A DNA stretch of 64,000 nt from the NCBI GenBank assembly GCA_016791425.1, contig JAEUMQ010000003.1, positions 43,994 to 107,993 on the forward strand. The letters run 5' to 3'. This DNA comes from Hyphomonadaceae bacterium (lineage in GTDB: Bacteria; Pseudomonadota; Alphaproteobacteria; Caulobacterales; Aquidulcibacteraceae). The notes under the pieces are model-generated. The model was not told where the DNA came from and ran no database searches. It worked only from the letters and a program-made list of their open reading frames with translations. Below, one piece after another: positions 1-8,960 of the stretch (position 1 is the first letter of the stretch; every line of letters begins with the position of its first letter). The position numbers were made by a program, and so were the translations under genes.

Positions 1-98
1 TTGAACTCGCAAGGGTAACGCCATGGACGGAGGTTAAGTTCCGCGCACGACTGCGGGCGACCGATTTCGGCCCGATCGCGCCCAATTCTTGACTCAGT

Positions 99-2000
99 TC
101 AGCGCGCCGGCGCCGCGCGCGGGGCGGCGGCCTTCACCGCCCGCACGGCGCTTTCGATCGCGGGACGCTCGCGGCCGCGCAGATCGGAATTATACGCGAG
201 TTGAGACCAGGCGCCGCGCACGACGAAAGGCACGGCGATGCCGCCTTCGCGCGGCGTGATGCGCACGTTCATGGTCTGGGCGCCGAGATTGATCAGCCCC
301 AGCGTATCGACGCGCAGGTCGGGGAGCTGAACGCGCAGATCGTCGGTGGCCATCACACCGTCGGCGATGGCGAACGAGCCGGAGAAGTTGGAAAAGCGCG
401 TGCGCGCATTCGGGTTCACCAGGTCGCCGTTGAACGCGTTGCGGATGGTGCGGGAGATGCCGCCGAGATCGACGCCGCGAATGGCGCCTTCGCGTGCGGC
501 GAGCGTCACGCGCCCATCGAGCGAGGAGATGAGCGCGTCGGGCGTCGCGCCTTCGCCGCGCCAATTGAGCGTCACGTCGGCGGCGCCTTCGAGGTTCTCG
601 AAGCCGAACGCGTCGCGCAGGAAGTCGTTGGCGCGGACGCCCTGCACCGAAAGCTCCTGCGCCAAGCGCACGGCCGGCGCGCGCGCGTCGATCTCGATGC
701 GGCCGCTGCCGCGTCCGCCATAAAGCTCGAGCTTGGTGAGCGTGGCGGCGAGGAAGCCCTGGTTCAGCACCATGGAGAGCTCGGCCGCATCGGCCTGCAC
801 GCGCTGGGCCTTGAACGGCCCCTTGATGTAGAGCTCGAGATTGGCGTCGACGGACTTGAGGACGCCGAGCTCGATCGGCGTCGTCGGCCACGGGCGGCGC
901 GCGTCCGGCGCGTTGGCGATGGTGGCGGCGGCGGCGGCTTCGACCGTCACGGCGGCGCCCTCCGCGACCGGCGGGGCGGCGCCGAGATAGGGATTGATGT
1001 CGAGGCCCTTGAGCTCAAGACGCCCGCTCACATAGGGACGGCCGTGGGCGCCCTCCAGGACGAAGTCGCCGCGGCCTTCCAGTGCGTCGAGCTTCAGGCT
1101 CGCGTTCTCAAACGCGAACTTGCTGCGATCGATGGTGAGGCGGCCGTTGACGAAGAAATTCTCCAGGCCCGCGCCGGGCGCGATCGTGGTTGCGAGCCAG
1201 GCCGAAAGACGACGCAAGCTCGGGCCTTCGGCGCGCACGTCGCCCGCGAACGTCTCGCTCGCGCCGGCGAGCTGGCCCTCGACGTGGGCGGTGAGCAATT
1301 CGCTGCGCACATCGGCGGTGAGCCCCGTCTGCTGGCCGTGCATGGCGGCGCGCGGCTGCGCGACCGTTGCGTCGAGCTCGACGCGCTGGCCCTTCCAGCC
1401 GAGCGCGCCGCGGAGGCGGATCGGCTTGTCGAGGCTTTCGATGGCGCTCGTCAGGTCGGCGTTCTCGATCAGCCAGGAATCGTTGTCGCGGCGATCGACG
1501 TAGGAGATGCGGCCGCCGGTGACGCGGATTTCCTTGAGCGCAAAATCCTGCAGCGCCGGCCCCTGCGCGGGCGGCGTCGGCTGCGTGCCCGGCGGCGGCG
1601 TCAGGGTCCAGTTGGGGCGGCCCTGCGCGTCGAGCTCGAGCGCGATCACGGGATCGACCAGCACCAGCCGATCGACGACGACCTGGCGACGAAGGAGGTA
1701 GGGCAGGATCTCCAGACCGGCGGCGATGGAGCCGGCCTGGGCGAGGTTGGCGGCATGGCCGCCGGGGACATTGGCGATGGAGACCTGTTCGGCGCGGAAG
1801 CCGAGCACGGGGAAGAAGGCCAGCGAAAGATCGCCGCCGATGGCGACGTCGCGGCCGGTGGCGCGCTCCAGCTGGGCCTCGAACTCGCCCTTGAGCTGGG
1901 TGCGCGGCAGAAGGAAGAAGAGCAGCGCCGCGCCCGCCAGAAGCAACGCGACGAGACCGCCGACCAGATAGACGACCCACCCGACCCAGGTTTTCGGCAT
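99..2000 (-). CDS. AsmA family protein
   Basis: This 633-residue protein has one N-terminal membrane anchor (about residues 8-31, ending in the LLFFLLPR stretch) followed by a long periplasmic part. The opening after the anchor (LERATGRDVAIGGDLSL) and the C-terminal part (GRVTLAAREGAIRGVDL, then a PFVVRGAWSQ beta segment) are typical of AsmA-like proteins. Members of this family are thought to help lipid traffic or assembly between the inner and outer membranes, but the substrate cannot be read from sequence. The gene is divergent from the secreted-protein gene at 2073. The alternating Ala/Pro-rich tract near residues 355-375 is probably a linker. Confidence 0.85.
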   Translation of the reverse strand: MPKTWVGWVVYLVGGLVALLLAGAALLFFLLPRTQLKGEFEAQLERATGRDVAIGGDLSLAFFPVLGFRAEQVSIANVPGGHAANLAQAGSIAAGLEILPYLLRRQVVVDRLVLVDPVIALELDAQGRPNWTLTPPPGTQPTPPAQGPALQDFALKEIRVTGGRISYVDRRDNDSWLIENADLTSAIESLDKPIRLRGALGWKGQRVELDATVAQPRAAMHGQQTGLTADVRSELLTAHVEGQLAGASETFAGDVRAEGPSLRRLSAWLATTIAPGAGLENFFVNGRLTIDRSKFAFENASLKLDALEGRGDFVLEGAHGRPYVSGRLELKGLDINPYLGAAPPVAEGAAVTVEAAAAATIANAPDARRPWPTTPIELGVLKSVDANLELYIKGPFKAQRVQADAAELSMVLNQGFLAATLTKLELYGGRGSGRIEIDARAPAVRLAQELSVQGVRANDFLRDAFGFENLEGAADVTLNWRGEGATPDALISSLDGRVTLAAREGAIRGVDLGGISRTIRNAFNGDLVNPNARTRFSNFSGSFAIADGVMATDDLRVQLPDLRVDTLGLINLGAQTMNVRITPREGGIAVPFVVRGAWSQLAYNSDLRGRERPAIESAVRAVKAAAPRAAPAR

Positions 2001-2072
2001 GGCTTTCCCCCGTCTCGCTTGCGCCCAGCTTAGGCGTCCCGGAGGATGATGTCAGCGGCGAGGAGATTCCAA

Positions 2073-2741
2073 ATGCGCTGGCTGGCGGCCTTGCTGGTCT
2101 GGATCGCGGCGACGGCGGGCGCGGCGGCGCAGACGGCGCCGCCGGGCTGGAGCGTCCGGGCAAGCGCGGACGCCTGGGTCGCTGTCTCGCCGGATCAGGG
2201 GCGCGGGCTCAATGTGCGGATGATCTTCTTCGCGCCGGTGCAGGACGGGCGTCCGATCGCGGCCTGGCTGGAGGCGGAAAGCGGGCGCCACACCGCTTCG
2301 CTCGGACGGGTGATCTGGGCCGGGAACCCGGTCGCGCATGATGATCCGACCTTGCTGTCGAAGGGGCGCACCTATGTCGAGACGCAAACGAATGTGCGCG
2401 TCGCCGCGTTCGCGTGGGGCTATGAGACGCCGCGCGGGCGCCAGCTTGCGATGATCCTGAAGCCGATGGACCTCGCCGACGCAAACGCGGCGTATCAGGG
2501 CGCGCTCGACGTGCTCGCTGGCGCGTGGCGCGCACGGTATGCGTATGCGCCGTCAGCGGCGGGGCCCGCGCCATCGGCGCAGGCGGCGGCGCCATCACCC
2601 GCCGCGGCGGCGCCGGCGCGGCAGAACGGGCGCAATTGCCGGCGCGAGCCGGTGTGGGGATTCCGGCTTTCGCCGTTCTGTCAGCCGTCGGGCGTGTGTC
2701 CCGACCGCGTGATCAAGAGCTATGAGACGGTGTGCGATTGA
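2073..2741 (+). CDS. Secreted protein of unknown function with Cys-rich tail
   Basis: I place the start at 2073 because a GAGGAG ribosome site lies about 7 nt upstream and the product then opens with a clean signal peptide (MRWLAALLVWIAATAGAAAQ) cleaved after AAAQ. ATGs at 2046 and 2049 sit too close to their GGAGG. The 222-residue product has a globular middle, an Ala/Pro linker near residues 165-185, and a C-terminal segment of about 35 residues with four cysteines (NCRREPVWG, SPFCQP, GVCPD, final VCD) that could form two disulfides in the periplasm. I do not recognise a family. The last 10 bp overlap the start of tag, so the two may be translationally coupled. Confidence 0.7.
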   Translation: MRWLAALLVWIAATAGAAAQTAPPGWSVRASADAWVAVSPDQGRGLNVRMIFFAPVQDGRPIAAWLEAESGRHTASLGRVIWAGNPVAHDDPTLLSKGRTYVETQTNVRVAAFAWGYETPRGRQLAMILKPMDLADANAAYQGALDVLAGAWRARYAYAPSAAGPAPSAQAAAPSPAAAAPARQNGRNCRREPVWGFRLSPFCQPSGVCPDRVIKSYETVCD

Positions 2742-3319
2742 CGGCTGAGCTTCCTCGGTGCGCGTGGCCGGGAACGGACCCGCTCTATCTTGAGTATCAC
2801 GACACCGAATGGGGCGTGGCCGAGCGCGACGACCGCGCTTTGTTCGAAATGCTGTTGCTCGAGGGATTTCAGGCGGGGCTGTCGTGGATCACGATCCTGC
2901 GCAAGCGGGAGAATTTCCGCCGCGCGTTCGACGGCTTCGAGCCGGAGAAGATCGCGCGCTACACGCCGAAGAAGATCGAGCGGCTGATGGCGGATGAAGG
3001 GATCGTCCGGAACCGGCTGAAGTGCGAGGGCGCGGTGCTGTCGGCGCGGGCGTGGCTTCAGATGATGGAGGAAGGCCCGGGCTTCTCCAAGCATCTCTGG
3101 GGCTTCGTCGGCGGCAAGCCGATCGTGAACCATCTGAAGAAAGGCGATCCTGCGCCCGCGGAGACGGAGATTTCGCGCGCGCTCTCGAAGGATTTAAAGA
3201 CGCGCGGGTTCAAGTTCGTGGGACCGACGATCGTCTACGCGTTCATGCAGGCGGTGGGCATGGTCAACGACCACGCAGTCACCTGCTTCCGGCATCCGGA
3301 GTTCAAGAAACGGACGTGA
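2732..3319 (+). CDS. tag: DNA-3-methyladenine glycosylase I
   Basis: The enzyme removes 3-methyladenine from alkylated DNA in base excision repair. At 195 residues it has the usual Tag length. It shows the N-terminal RCAW and EYHDTEWG segments, the GFQAGLSW motif and the C-terminal NDHAVTCFRH. The Cys and His residues in these ends match the zinc site known in Tag proteins. A GTG start at 2732 overlaps the stop of the upstream gene. A TTG at 2738 is an alternative that loses only two residues. No strong ribosome site is visible for either, which fits coupling to the upstream gene. Confidence 0.93.
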   Translation: MRLTAELPRCAWPGTDPLYLEYHDTEWGVAERDDRALFEMLLLEGFQAGLSWITILRKRENFRRAFDGFEPEKIARYTPKKIERLMADEGIVRNRLKCEGAVLSARAWLQMMEEGPGFSKHLWGFVGGKPIVNHLKKGDPAPAETEISRALSKDLKTRGFKFVGPTIVYAFMQAVGMVNDHAVTCFRHPEFKKRT

Positions 3320-3340
3320 GCGTCAGCGAGGGGCGACCGG

Positions 3341-4278
3341 TCAATCGAGCTCGAACTTCATCTTTGCGCGCGTGACGCTGTCGGAGACTAAGAGCGCGCC
3401 GAGCGACGTTGGCTCCAGTTGCATCATTTCGATCGCAGCTGCTCCGAAGCCCCATCCCGGCGGAGTTTCGCTTTCAATCACGCAGGAGGGCAGCTGATGA
3501 AAACGGTGGCCGCAAACCACCGTCGCCTCGCCTTCCTGGCGCGCGGCACGCGCACGAGGTGGATAGAATTGGGATGTGAACTCGGGCGGCTGCGAGGGGA
3601 GATCGAGCGGCTCCTCCTGCATCGACCCGACATTAAGCGGCTCGTATTCCGGCGGCGCTCCGAAATTCACTGGCAGCGTCAGCACCGTTCCGGCCTTGAG
3701 TGCAGCGCTGAAAGACCCTTCAGAGACGCGGAATTTTGGCGCCAGAGACATCGCCGCGGCGCCGAAACCCATTCCTGCGGGCGTCTCGCGCTCCACCGCG
3801 CAATCGAGGCGACGCTCGGCGTTCACCGTGCAGCGGAGCTGTACGCGCGCGAGGATCGCGCGCGACTGCGCTTCTGGAGGATAAGCGCGCATCACGTCCG
3901 CGAAAGCGGGCGCGTCATCCCAAATGACGTAAGGCTCGGTCTCCCCTTCACTGTAAAAATTGATTGGCACGCGCACGCGTGCGCCAGCGACGGGCCTTCC
4001 TTCACGCACGGCAGGCGCCATCCGGAAGGCGCGCGACATCCCGACGGCAGCTCCTCCGAAGCCCCACCCCGTCGGCGTTTCGCTCTGGACGATGCAAAGC
4101 GCGCGGTTGTCCAGCTCCACCGTGCGCCGGGCGGAAAGGCTGCGGCGAACTCCCGGCCCGTGGGACGTTCGATCCAAGCAGGCGGACGATCTCGCTTGTT
4201 GCCTTCTTCCGCCGTTGCCGCGACGGCCCAAGCAGAAGCCGCGGCGAGGATCAAACCCGAAATCGTTCGTCGCTGCAT
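3341..4278 (-). pseudogene. Secreted protein with three TonB_C-like repeats, frame broken
   Basis: Translation from 4278 gives a signal peptide (MQRRTISGLILAAASAWAVA) and then WIERPTGREFAAAFPPGA, after which the frame is lost at about 4115-4140. The remainder continues in the next frame to 3341. That part holds three copies of a TonB C-terminal-type module, each with a form of SETPxGWGFGxAA. Copies 2 and 3 carry two cysteines each (LRC...LDC and VVC...PSC), but copy 1 has only one. The distance between its YPP-like start and its SETP motif is about 10 residues shorter. The net shift (3n+1 bases lost) and the missing residues fit one deletion of about 31-34 bp. The gene lies 20 bp after the POT transporter. 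A sequencing error or rare frameshifting cannot be excluded. Confidence 0.6.
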
Positions 4279-4298
4279 CGCCGTCTCCGCGGCGGATG

Positions 4299-5711
4299 CT
4301 ATCGCGCCGGGGTTGTGGAGTCAGCTGCCGTCGGCGCAAGGATCTTCCGGAAGAAGAGCGCGAAGAGGAGCATGTAGGCGCCGCCGCCCGCCACGAGGGC
4401 GGCGTGCATGGCCCAGAACGAGAAGCCGTCCATCGATTCCAGGAATCCACCGATGCGTCCGACGATCATGTTGGCGGCGAAGAGGTGCAGATAATAGATG
4501 CCCATCATCAGGCCGCCGACCGCGCGCGGCGATGCGCGCGAGAAGAGCGCCAGGCCGACCGGCAGGATCATCGCGAAGCCGATGTCGTTGACGGTGTGGA
4601 AGGCGAGCCCCCAGGCGAGCGAGGCCTTGATTCCGGTGGCTTCGTGCTGGGCGCTGGCGAACGCAAGCGCGAGCGGCGCGAACATCGCGATGCCGCAGCC
4701 GATCACCATCTTGATGATCTCGTCGGGCTCGCGCCGCTTCTTCGACCACCAGCGCCAGAAGATGACAACCGCGAGGAGCGTGGCGGTGGAGATGAAGGCG
4801 TCGAGCGAGATGAGCCAGGTGACGGGCATGGTCTGGCCGAAGAATTCGAGCGCGTAAGTCTTTTCGCCCCATACCAGATAGGCGTTGAAGATCTCCTGGT
4901 TGCCGACCAGCGAAAACGCCATCGCCGGGAGAAGCGCCACAAGCACCGCGACCTTCTTCCAGTCGCCGGGCGCCATCTTGGGAAGATCGGCTTTCGCAGC
5001 GGCGGCGCCGCGCTGACGTTCCGGCGGCAGATATTTGCGGCCGGCGAGATAGATCATGAGGCCGAACACCATGCCGACGCCCGCGGCGCCGAAGCCCCAA
5101 TGCCACGCGACTTTCTGGCCAAGCGTGCCGCACACGAGCGGCGAGACGATCACGGCGATCTGGATGCCGAGGAAATAGATCTGGAAGGCGTCCGCGCGGC
5201 GGAGATCCTGCGGCGAATAGAGCTCGCCGACTTGGCTTGCGATATTGCCCTTGAAGCAACCAACGCCGGCAAGCAGGCAGGCGAGCGCGATCAGGAAAGA
5301 GAACTCGAACGCCATCAGAAAGTGGCCGATGGCCATCAGGATGGCGCCGAGCGCGACGGTGGCGGTGCGCCCAAGGATACGGTCAGCGATGAAGCCGCCG
5401 GCGAGCGGGGTGAGATAGACGCCGCCGGCATAGAGCCCGAAGATCACCGAGGCGAGCGCAGCCGGCGACAAGGGGCCGTAGGCGGCTTCGATCGCAGCGC
5501 GGAATTGGGTGAAGCCGGCGACGTTCTCGACGTGGCCGGGCAGGAGAAGCTGCTGGCCCATATAGAGCACGAGCAGCGCCTGCATGCCGTAATAGGAAAA
5601 ACGCTCCCAAAGCTCGGCGAAGGTGAGATAGGCGAGCCCGCGCGGGTGGCCGAGGATTTCCTTGCCTGCCGGCGGCGTGAAATCGCCTACCGTCGCGTCA
5701 GCCGTGGTCAT
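4299..5711 (-). CDS. Proton-coupled peptide transporter, POT/PTR2 family
   Basis: This is a 470-residue inner-membrane transporter of the major facilitator superfamily. The N-terminal ELWERFSYYGMQALLVLYM segment carries the ExxER motif that couples proton and peptide movement in POT proteins. About 14 hydrophobic segments follow. I use the ATG at 5711, which has a GGAG about 9 nt upstream, over the longer frame from 5768. The substrate is probably di- or tripeptides, by family. It is followed after 20 bp by the broken TonB_C-repeat gene on the same strand. A 33-bp inverted repeat lies between it and gltX. Confidence 0.88.
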   Translation of the reverse strand: MTTADATVGDFTPPAGKEILGHPRGLAYLTFAELWERFSYYGMQALLVLYMGQQLLLPGHVENVAGFTQFRAAIEAAYGPLSPAALASVIFGLYAGGVYLTPLAGGFIADRILGRTATVALGAILMAIGHFLMAFEFSFLIALACLLAGVGCFKGNIASQVGELYSPQDLRRADAFQIYFLGIQIAVIVSPLVCGTLGQKVAWHWGFGAAGVGMVFGLMIYLAGRKYLPPERQRGAAAAKADLPKMAPGDWKKVAVLVALLPAMAFSLVGNQEIFNAYLVWGEKTYALEFFGQTMPVTWLISLDAFISTATLLAVVIFWRWWSKKRREPDEIIKMVIGCGIAMFAPLALAFASAQHEATGIKASLAWGLAFHTVNDIGFAMILPVGLALFSRASPRAVGGLMMGIYYLHLFAANMIVGRIGGFLESMDGFSFWAMHAALVAGGGAYMLLFALFFRKILAPTAADSTTPAR

Positions 5712-5801
5712 CGCGCCGCTCCAGTCCGTCCCGTCAGCACTATCACGCCGCCGTGAAGGCGCTGGCAAGCCAAGCGATCAGCTTGCGACGGGAACGCCCT
5801 A

Positions 5802-5885
5802 TCCAGGTTGGAGCGCGGGCCTTATGGCCCGCATTGCATCACTCGGCGGAAAGAATGCGGGCCGTAAGGCCCGCGCTCCAACCTG
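5802..5885. repeat. 33-bp inverted repeat with nested palindromes (REP-like)
   Basis: The arms 5802-5834 and 5853-5885 are reverse complements at 32 of 33 positions, separated by an 18-nt spacer. Each arm contains its own small palindrome, GCGGGCC-TTAT-GGCCCGC on the left and GCGGGCC-GTAA-GGCCCGC on the right. It lies between the stop of gltX and the start of the POT gene, both on the minus strand, so it could end gltX transcription. There is no T-run, so I read it as a REP/REPIN-type element. Confidence 0.75.
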
Positions 5886-5898
5886 GAGACGGCTCGCG

Positions 5899-7236
5899 CT
5901 AGGCGGCCTTGCCTTCGAGGCGGGCCTTGGCGCGGTCGGGGCCGATGAGCGCGAAGATGGGCGCCATCTCGGGGCCGTGCTCGAGGCCGGTGAGCGCCTG
6001 GCGGAGCGGCATGAAGAGCGCCTTGCCCTTGGCGCCGGTCTTCTCCTTCACGGCGTTGACGAAGGCCGGCCAGGATTGGGCGGTGTACGGACCTTTCGGC
6101 AGAAGCGCGAGCGCGGTCTCGGCGAAGGTCTTGTCCGGGATGACCGGATCGATGGGGCCTTTGACGATCCTCGCCCATTCGGCGACGTCGGACATGAGGT
6201 GGATGTTGGCGCGCACCGCGTTCCAGAAATCCTCGCCGAGATCGGCGTTGTGTTCCGCGAGCTTCGGTTTGGCTGCGGCGTAGTCGAGCTTGTGCAGCAC
6301 CGTGGCGTTGAGGCGCTTCAGCTCCTCCGGATCGAAGCGGGCGGGAGCGCGGCCGATCTTGTCGAAGGAGAATTCGTTCGCGAGCTCTTCGAAGGCGGCT
6401 TTCGCCTCGACGGGATCGGAGGTGCCGATCTTGGCGAGGTAGGACAAGATCGCGATCGGCTCGAAGCCCTCTTCGCGCAATTCGCTGACGGAAAGCGAGC
6501 CGAGGCGCTTGGAAAGCCCCTGCCCGTCGGCGCCGACCAGCAATGGAAAATGGCCGAAGCCGGGAACTTTCGCGCCGAGCGCCTCGAAGATCTCGATCTG
6601 CACGCCGGTATTGGTGACGTGATCCTCGCCGCGGACGATGTGCGTGATCTTGAAGTCGATGTCATCGACGACCGATGGCAGCGTGTAGAGATAGGCGCCG
6701 TCGGCGCGGATGAGCACGGGATCGGAGAGCGAGGCGGTGTCGATCGATTGAGGCCCACGCACGACGTCGGTCCATTCCTTGCGCGCGCCGGAGAGCTTGA
6801 AGCGCCAGTGGGCGCTGCGGCCCTCCGCTTCGAGCTTGGCCTTCTCCTTCGCAGTGAGCTGCAGCGCGGCGCGGTCATAGACCGGCGGAAGCCCGCGCGA
6901 TTGGGCGATGCGGCGCTTGCGCTCGAGCTCGTCCTCGGTCTCGTAGCAGGCGTAGAGCAGGCCCGCGGCCTTGAGCTTCTCGGCGGCCGCGTCGTAGGCG
7001 GCGAAGCGTGCGGACTGGTTGGCCTTGGCGTCCCAGTGGAGGCCGAGCCAGGAGAGATCGGTCTCGATGCCCTGCTCGTATTCCTTGGTGGAGCGGGCCA
7101 GATCGGTGTCGTCGATGCGCAGCAGCATTTTGCCGCCCTGCCCCTTGGCGAAGAGCCAGTTGAGCAAGGCCGTGCGGATATTGCCGACGTGAAGCCGGCC
7201 CGTGGGCGACGGCGCGAAGCGAAGATGAACACTCAT
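5899..7236 (-). CDS. gltX: Glutamate--tRNA ligase
   Basis: A class I aminoacyl-tRNA synthetase that charges tRNA-Glu, and possibly also tRNA-Gln for later amidation. From the ATG at 7236 the protein has 445 residues and opens with RFAPSPTGRLHVGNIRTALL, which contains the HIGH-type motif (HVGN). The KMSKS-type motif is GQGLSKRLGS at about residue 240. The frame is open upstream to 7275, but MSVHLRFAPSPTG is the normal family N-terminus. Many alphaproteobacteria carry two GluRS copies, and whether this is the discriminating one cannot be decided here. Confidence 0.93.
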   Translation of the reverse strand: MSVHLRFAPSPTGRLHVGNIRTALLNWLFAKGQGGKMLLRIDDTDLARSTKEYEQGIETDLSWLGLHWDAKANQSARFAAYDAAAEKLKAAGLLYACYETEDELERKRRIAQSRGLPPVYDRAALQLTAKEKAKLEAEGRSAHWRFKLSGARKEWTDVVRGPQSIDTASLSDPVLIRADGAYLYTLPSVVDDIDFKITHIVRGEDHVTNTGVQIEIFEALGAKVPGFGHFPLLVGADGQGLSKRLGSLSVSELREEGFEPIAILSYLAKIGTSDPVEAKAAFEELANEFSFDKIGRAPARFDPEELKRLNATVLHKLDYAAAKPKLAEHNADLGEDFWNAVRANIHLMSDVAEWARIVKGPIDPVIPDKTFAETALALLPKGPYTAQSWPAFVNAVKEKTGAKGKALFMPLRQALTGLEHGPEMAPIFALIGPDRAKARLEGKAA

Positions 7237-7444
7237 GAGAGGCCGGCTTATGGGCCCCGGGGGGCGCGCCTTCAATACGCGTTTTGGCGGCGCGGCCGCC
7301 CGCCAATGAGGCGATCCGGTCGCCTTACAGCGAATTTAATCGTTTGATGAATTCTTCACTGGACCCGGGGCGTCGAAGCGGCCCAAAGCGCGGTCAACAA
7401 CAAGGAGGCAACGACCGCAAGGGATCTTCGAAAGGAGCATCCAA

Positions 7445-7804
7445 ATGCGTGCAAGACTCTCCGGCGTGCTTTCCATCGCCGCCCTTCTCCTCGCTTCGGC
7501 CCCGGCCGTCCTCGCGGCGCCCGCCTCGGCGGAGGAATTCTCCATCCGCATCACGGTCGTGCAGGCCGATCTCGACACGCCGGCCGCGCTCGCGCGGCTC
7601 TATGGGCGCGTGGAGGACGCCGCGACTGAGATCTGCCGGCGCTCGTCGCTCGATGCGGACGGAGTCTTTCGCTCGTCGGGCGCGTGCCGGCGTGAGGCCG
7701 TGGCGCGAGCGATCGAGGGCGCCCATCTGGCGCCGCTCAGCGCGTTCCATGCGGACATGACGCGCGAGCCGGTGCGCGCAAGCCCGGTGCTGGCCTCCCG
7801 CTAG
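7445..7804 (+). CDS. UrcA family protein
   Basis: This is a small secreted protein of 119 residues. The signal peptide covers about residues 1-29 (ending PASAEE). The mature part follows the UrcA pattern of a beta-type opening (FSIRITVVQADLDTP), a helix with LARLYGRVEDAATEIC, and a second Cys in SSGACRREAVARAI. The two cysteines probably pair in the periplasm. UrcA proteins are common in Caulobacterales and Sphingomonadales and their role is unknown. A GAAAGGAG ribosome site lies 7-8 nt before the ATG. Confidence 0.75.
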   Translation: MRARLSGVLSIAALLLASAPAVLAAPASAEEFSIRITVVQADLDTPAALARLYGRVEDAATEICRRSSLDADGVFRSSGACRREAVARAIEGAHLAPLSAFHADMTREPVRASPVLASR

Positions 7805-7938
7805 GCCAACAGCGACGCCGCCGTGCCGGTAAAGCGCGGCGGCGTTCGCGTCTTCTTCTGTTGTCGCGATTTCTCGCGCCCAGCCGGTTCCCACCTGGAC
7901 GGAAATCGCTAGGGTGCGCGCCAAACGAGGAGACGCCT

Positions 7939-8934
7939 ATGCGCGTGCGCGAGATCAGGCTGAAGAGCCGGCCCGTCGGCATGCCGACTGCGGAGAATTT
8001 CGAGATCGCCGAGGTCGAGACGGCGGCGCCGGGGCCGGGCGAGGCGCTGGTGCGGAACCTCTGGATGTCGGTGGATCCGTACATGCGCGGGCGCATGTAC
8101 GATCGGGCGAGCTACGTGCCGCCGTTCCAGGTCGGGGAAGCGCTGCAAGGCGGCGCGATCGGCGAAGTCCTCACGTCGAACGATCCAGGCCTGAAGCAGG
8201 GCGACCTGGTGGAAAGCATGCTCGGGTGGCGCGAGGCATACAGCGCGCCGGCCGGCATGCTGACGAGGCTGCCGGAGAGCAAGGTTCCGCCGCAGGCGTT
8301 CCTCGGCGTGCTCGGCATGCCGGGACTGACCGCTTATGCGGGGCTGCTGGAGATCGGCCAGCCGAAGGAAGGCGAGACGGTGTTCGTCTCCGGCGCCGCG
8401 GGCGCGGTGGGGTCGGTGGTGTGCCAGATCGCGAAGATCAAGGGATGCCGCGTGGTCGCGTCGGTGGGGTCGGCGGCGAAAGGCGATTGGCTGAGAAGCG
8501 TCGGCGTCGACGCGGTCGTCAACTACAAGGACGGCGATCTCCTGGCGAATGTGCGCGCGGCGGCGCCCAAGGGCGTGGATGTCTATTTCGACAATGTCGG
8601 GGGCGCACATCTGGAGGTCGCGCTGGAAGTCGCGCGGCCGTTCGCGCGGTTCGTCGAGTGCGGGATGATCTCGCAATACAACAACACGGCCGCCACGCCG
8701 GGGCCGAGCAACATGACGAACATCGTCGGCAAGAGCCTCAAGCTGCAGGGCTTCATCGTCCTGCAGTACGCGCATCTGCGCGACCAATTCCGCCGCGAGA
8801 TGATCGAGTGGATCGAGGCGGGCAAGGTGAAGTGGGAAGAGACGGTCGAGAGCGGCATCGAGCGCGCGCCGGGGGCGTTCCTCAACCTCTTCACCGGCGC
8901 CAATACGGGCAAGATGCTCGTCAAGCTCGCCTGA
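7939..8934 (+). CDS. NADP-dependent oxidoreductase, zinc-free MDR family (CurA/YfmJ-like)
   Basis: A 331-residue medium-chain dehydrogenase/reductase. The Rossmann nucleotide site is GAAGAVGSVVCQIAK at residues 152-166, followed by VVASVGSAAKGDWL. The zinc-binding cysteines of alcohol dehydrogenases are missing, which places it with the enone/quinone reductase branch. The segment WMSVDPYMRGRM near residue 42 is typical of that branch. The start at 7939 has AGGAGA just upstream. The physiological substrate is not visible. The next gene starts 26 bp downstream on the same strand. Confidence 0.9.
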   Translation: MRVREIRLKSRPVGMPTAENFEIAEVETAAPGPGEALVRNLWMSVDPYMRGRMYDRASYVPPFQVGEALQGGAIGEVLTSNDPGLKQGDLVESMLGWREAYSAPAGMLTRLPESKVPPQAFLGVLGMPGLTAYAGLLEIGQPKEGETVFVSGAAGAVGSVVCQIAKIKGCRVVASVGSAAKGDWLRSVGVDAVVNYKDGDLLANVRAAAPKGVDVYFDNVGGAHLEVALEVARPFARFVECGMISQYNNTAATPGPSNMTNIVGKSLKLQGFIVLQYAHLRDQFRREMIEWIEAGKVKWEETVESGIERAPGAFLNLFTGANTGKMLVKLA

Positions 8935-8960
8935 CGCGGCGCGAAAGAACATCCGTCCTG

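Noticed and set aside
201..2033. 610-codon plus-strand frame opposite AsmA
   Set aside because: It is the mirror of the AsmA gene; long antisense frames arise from GC-rich third positions. The composition is Arg/Ala/Glu-rich without any domain.
4100..4150. Programmed frameshift in the TonB_C-repeat gene
   Set aside because: No slippery heptamer is evident, and repeat 1 is also missing residues, which points to a deletion.
3960..5756. 598-codon plus-strand frame opposite the POT transporter
   Set aside because: Antisense to a clear membrane transporter; low-complexity charged product, no ribosome site.
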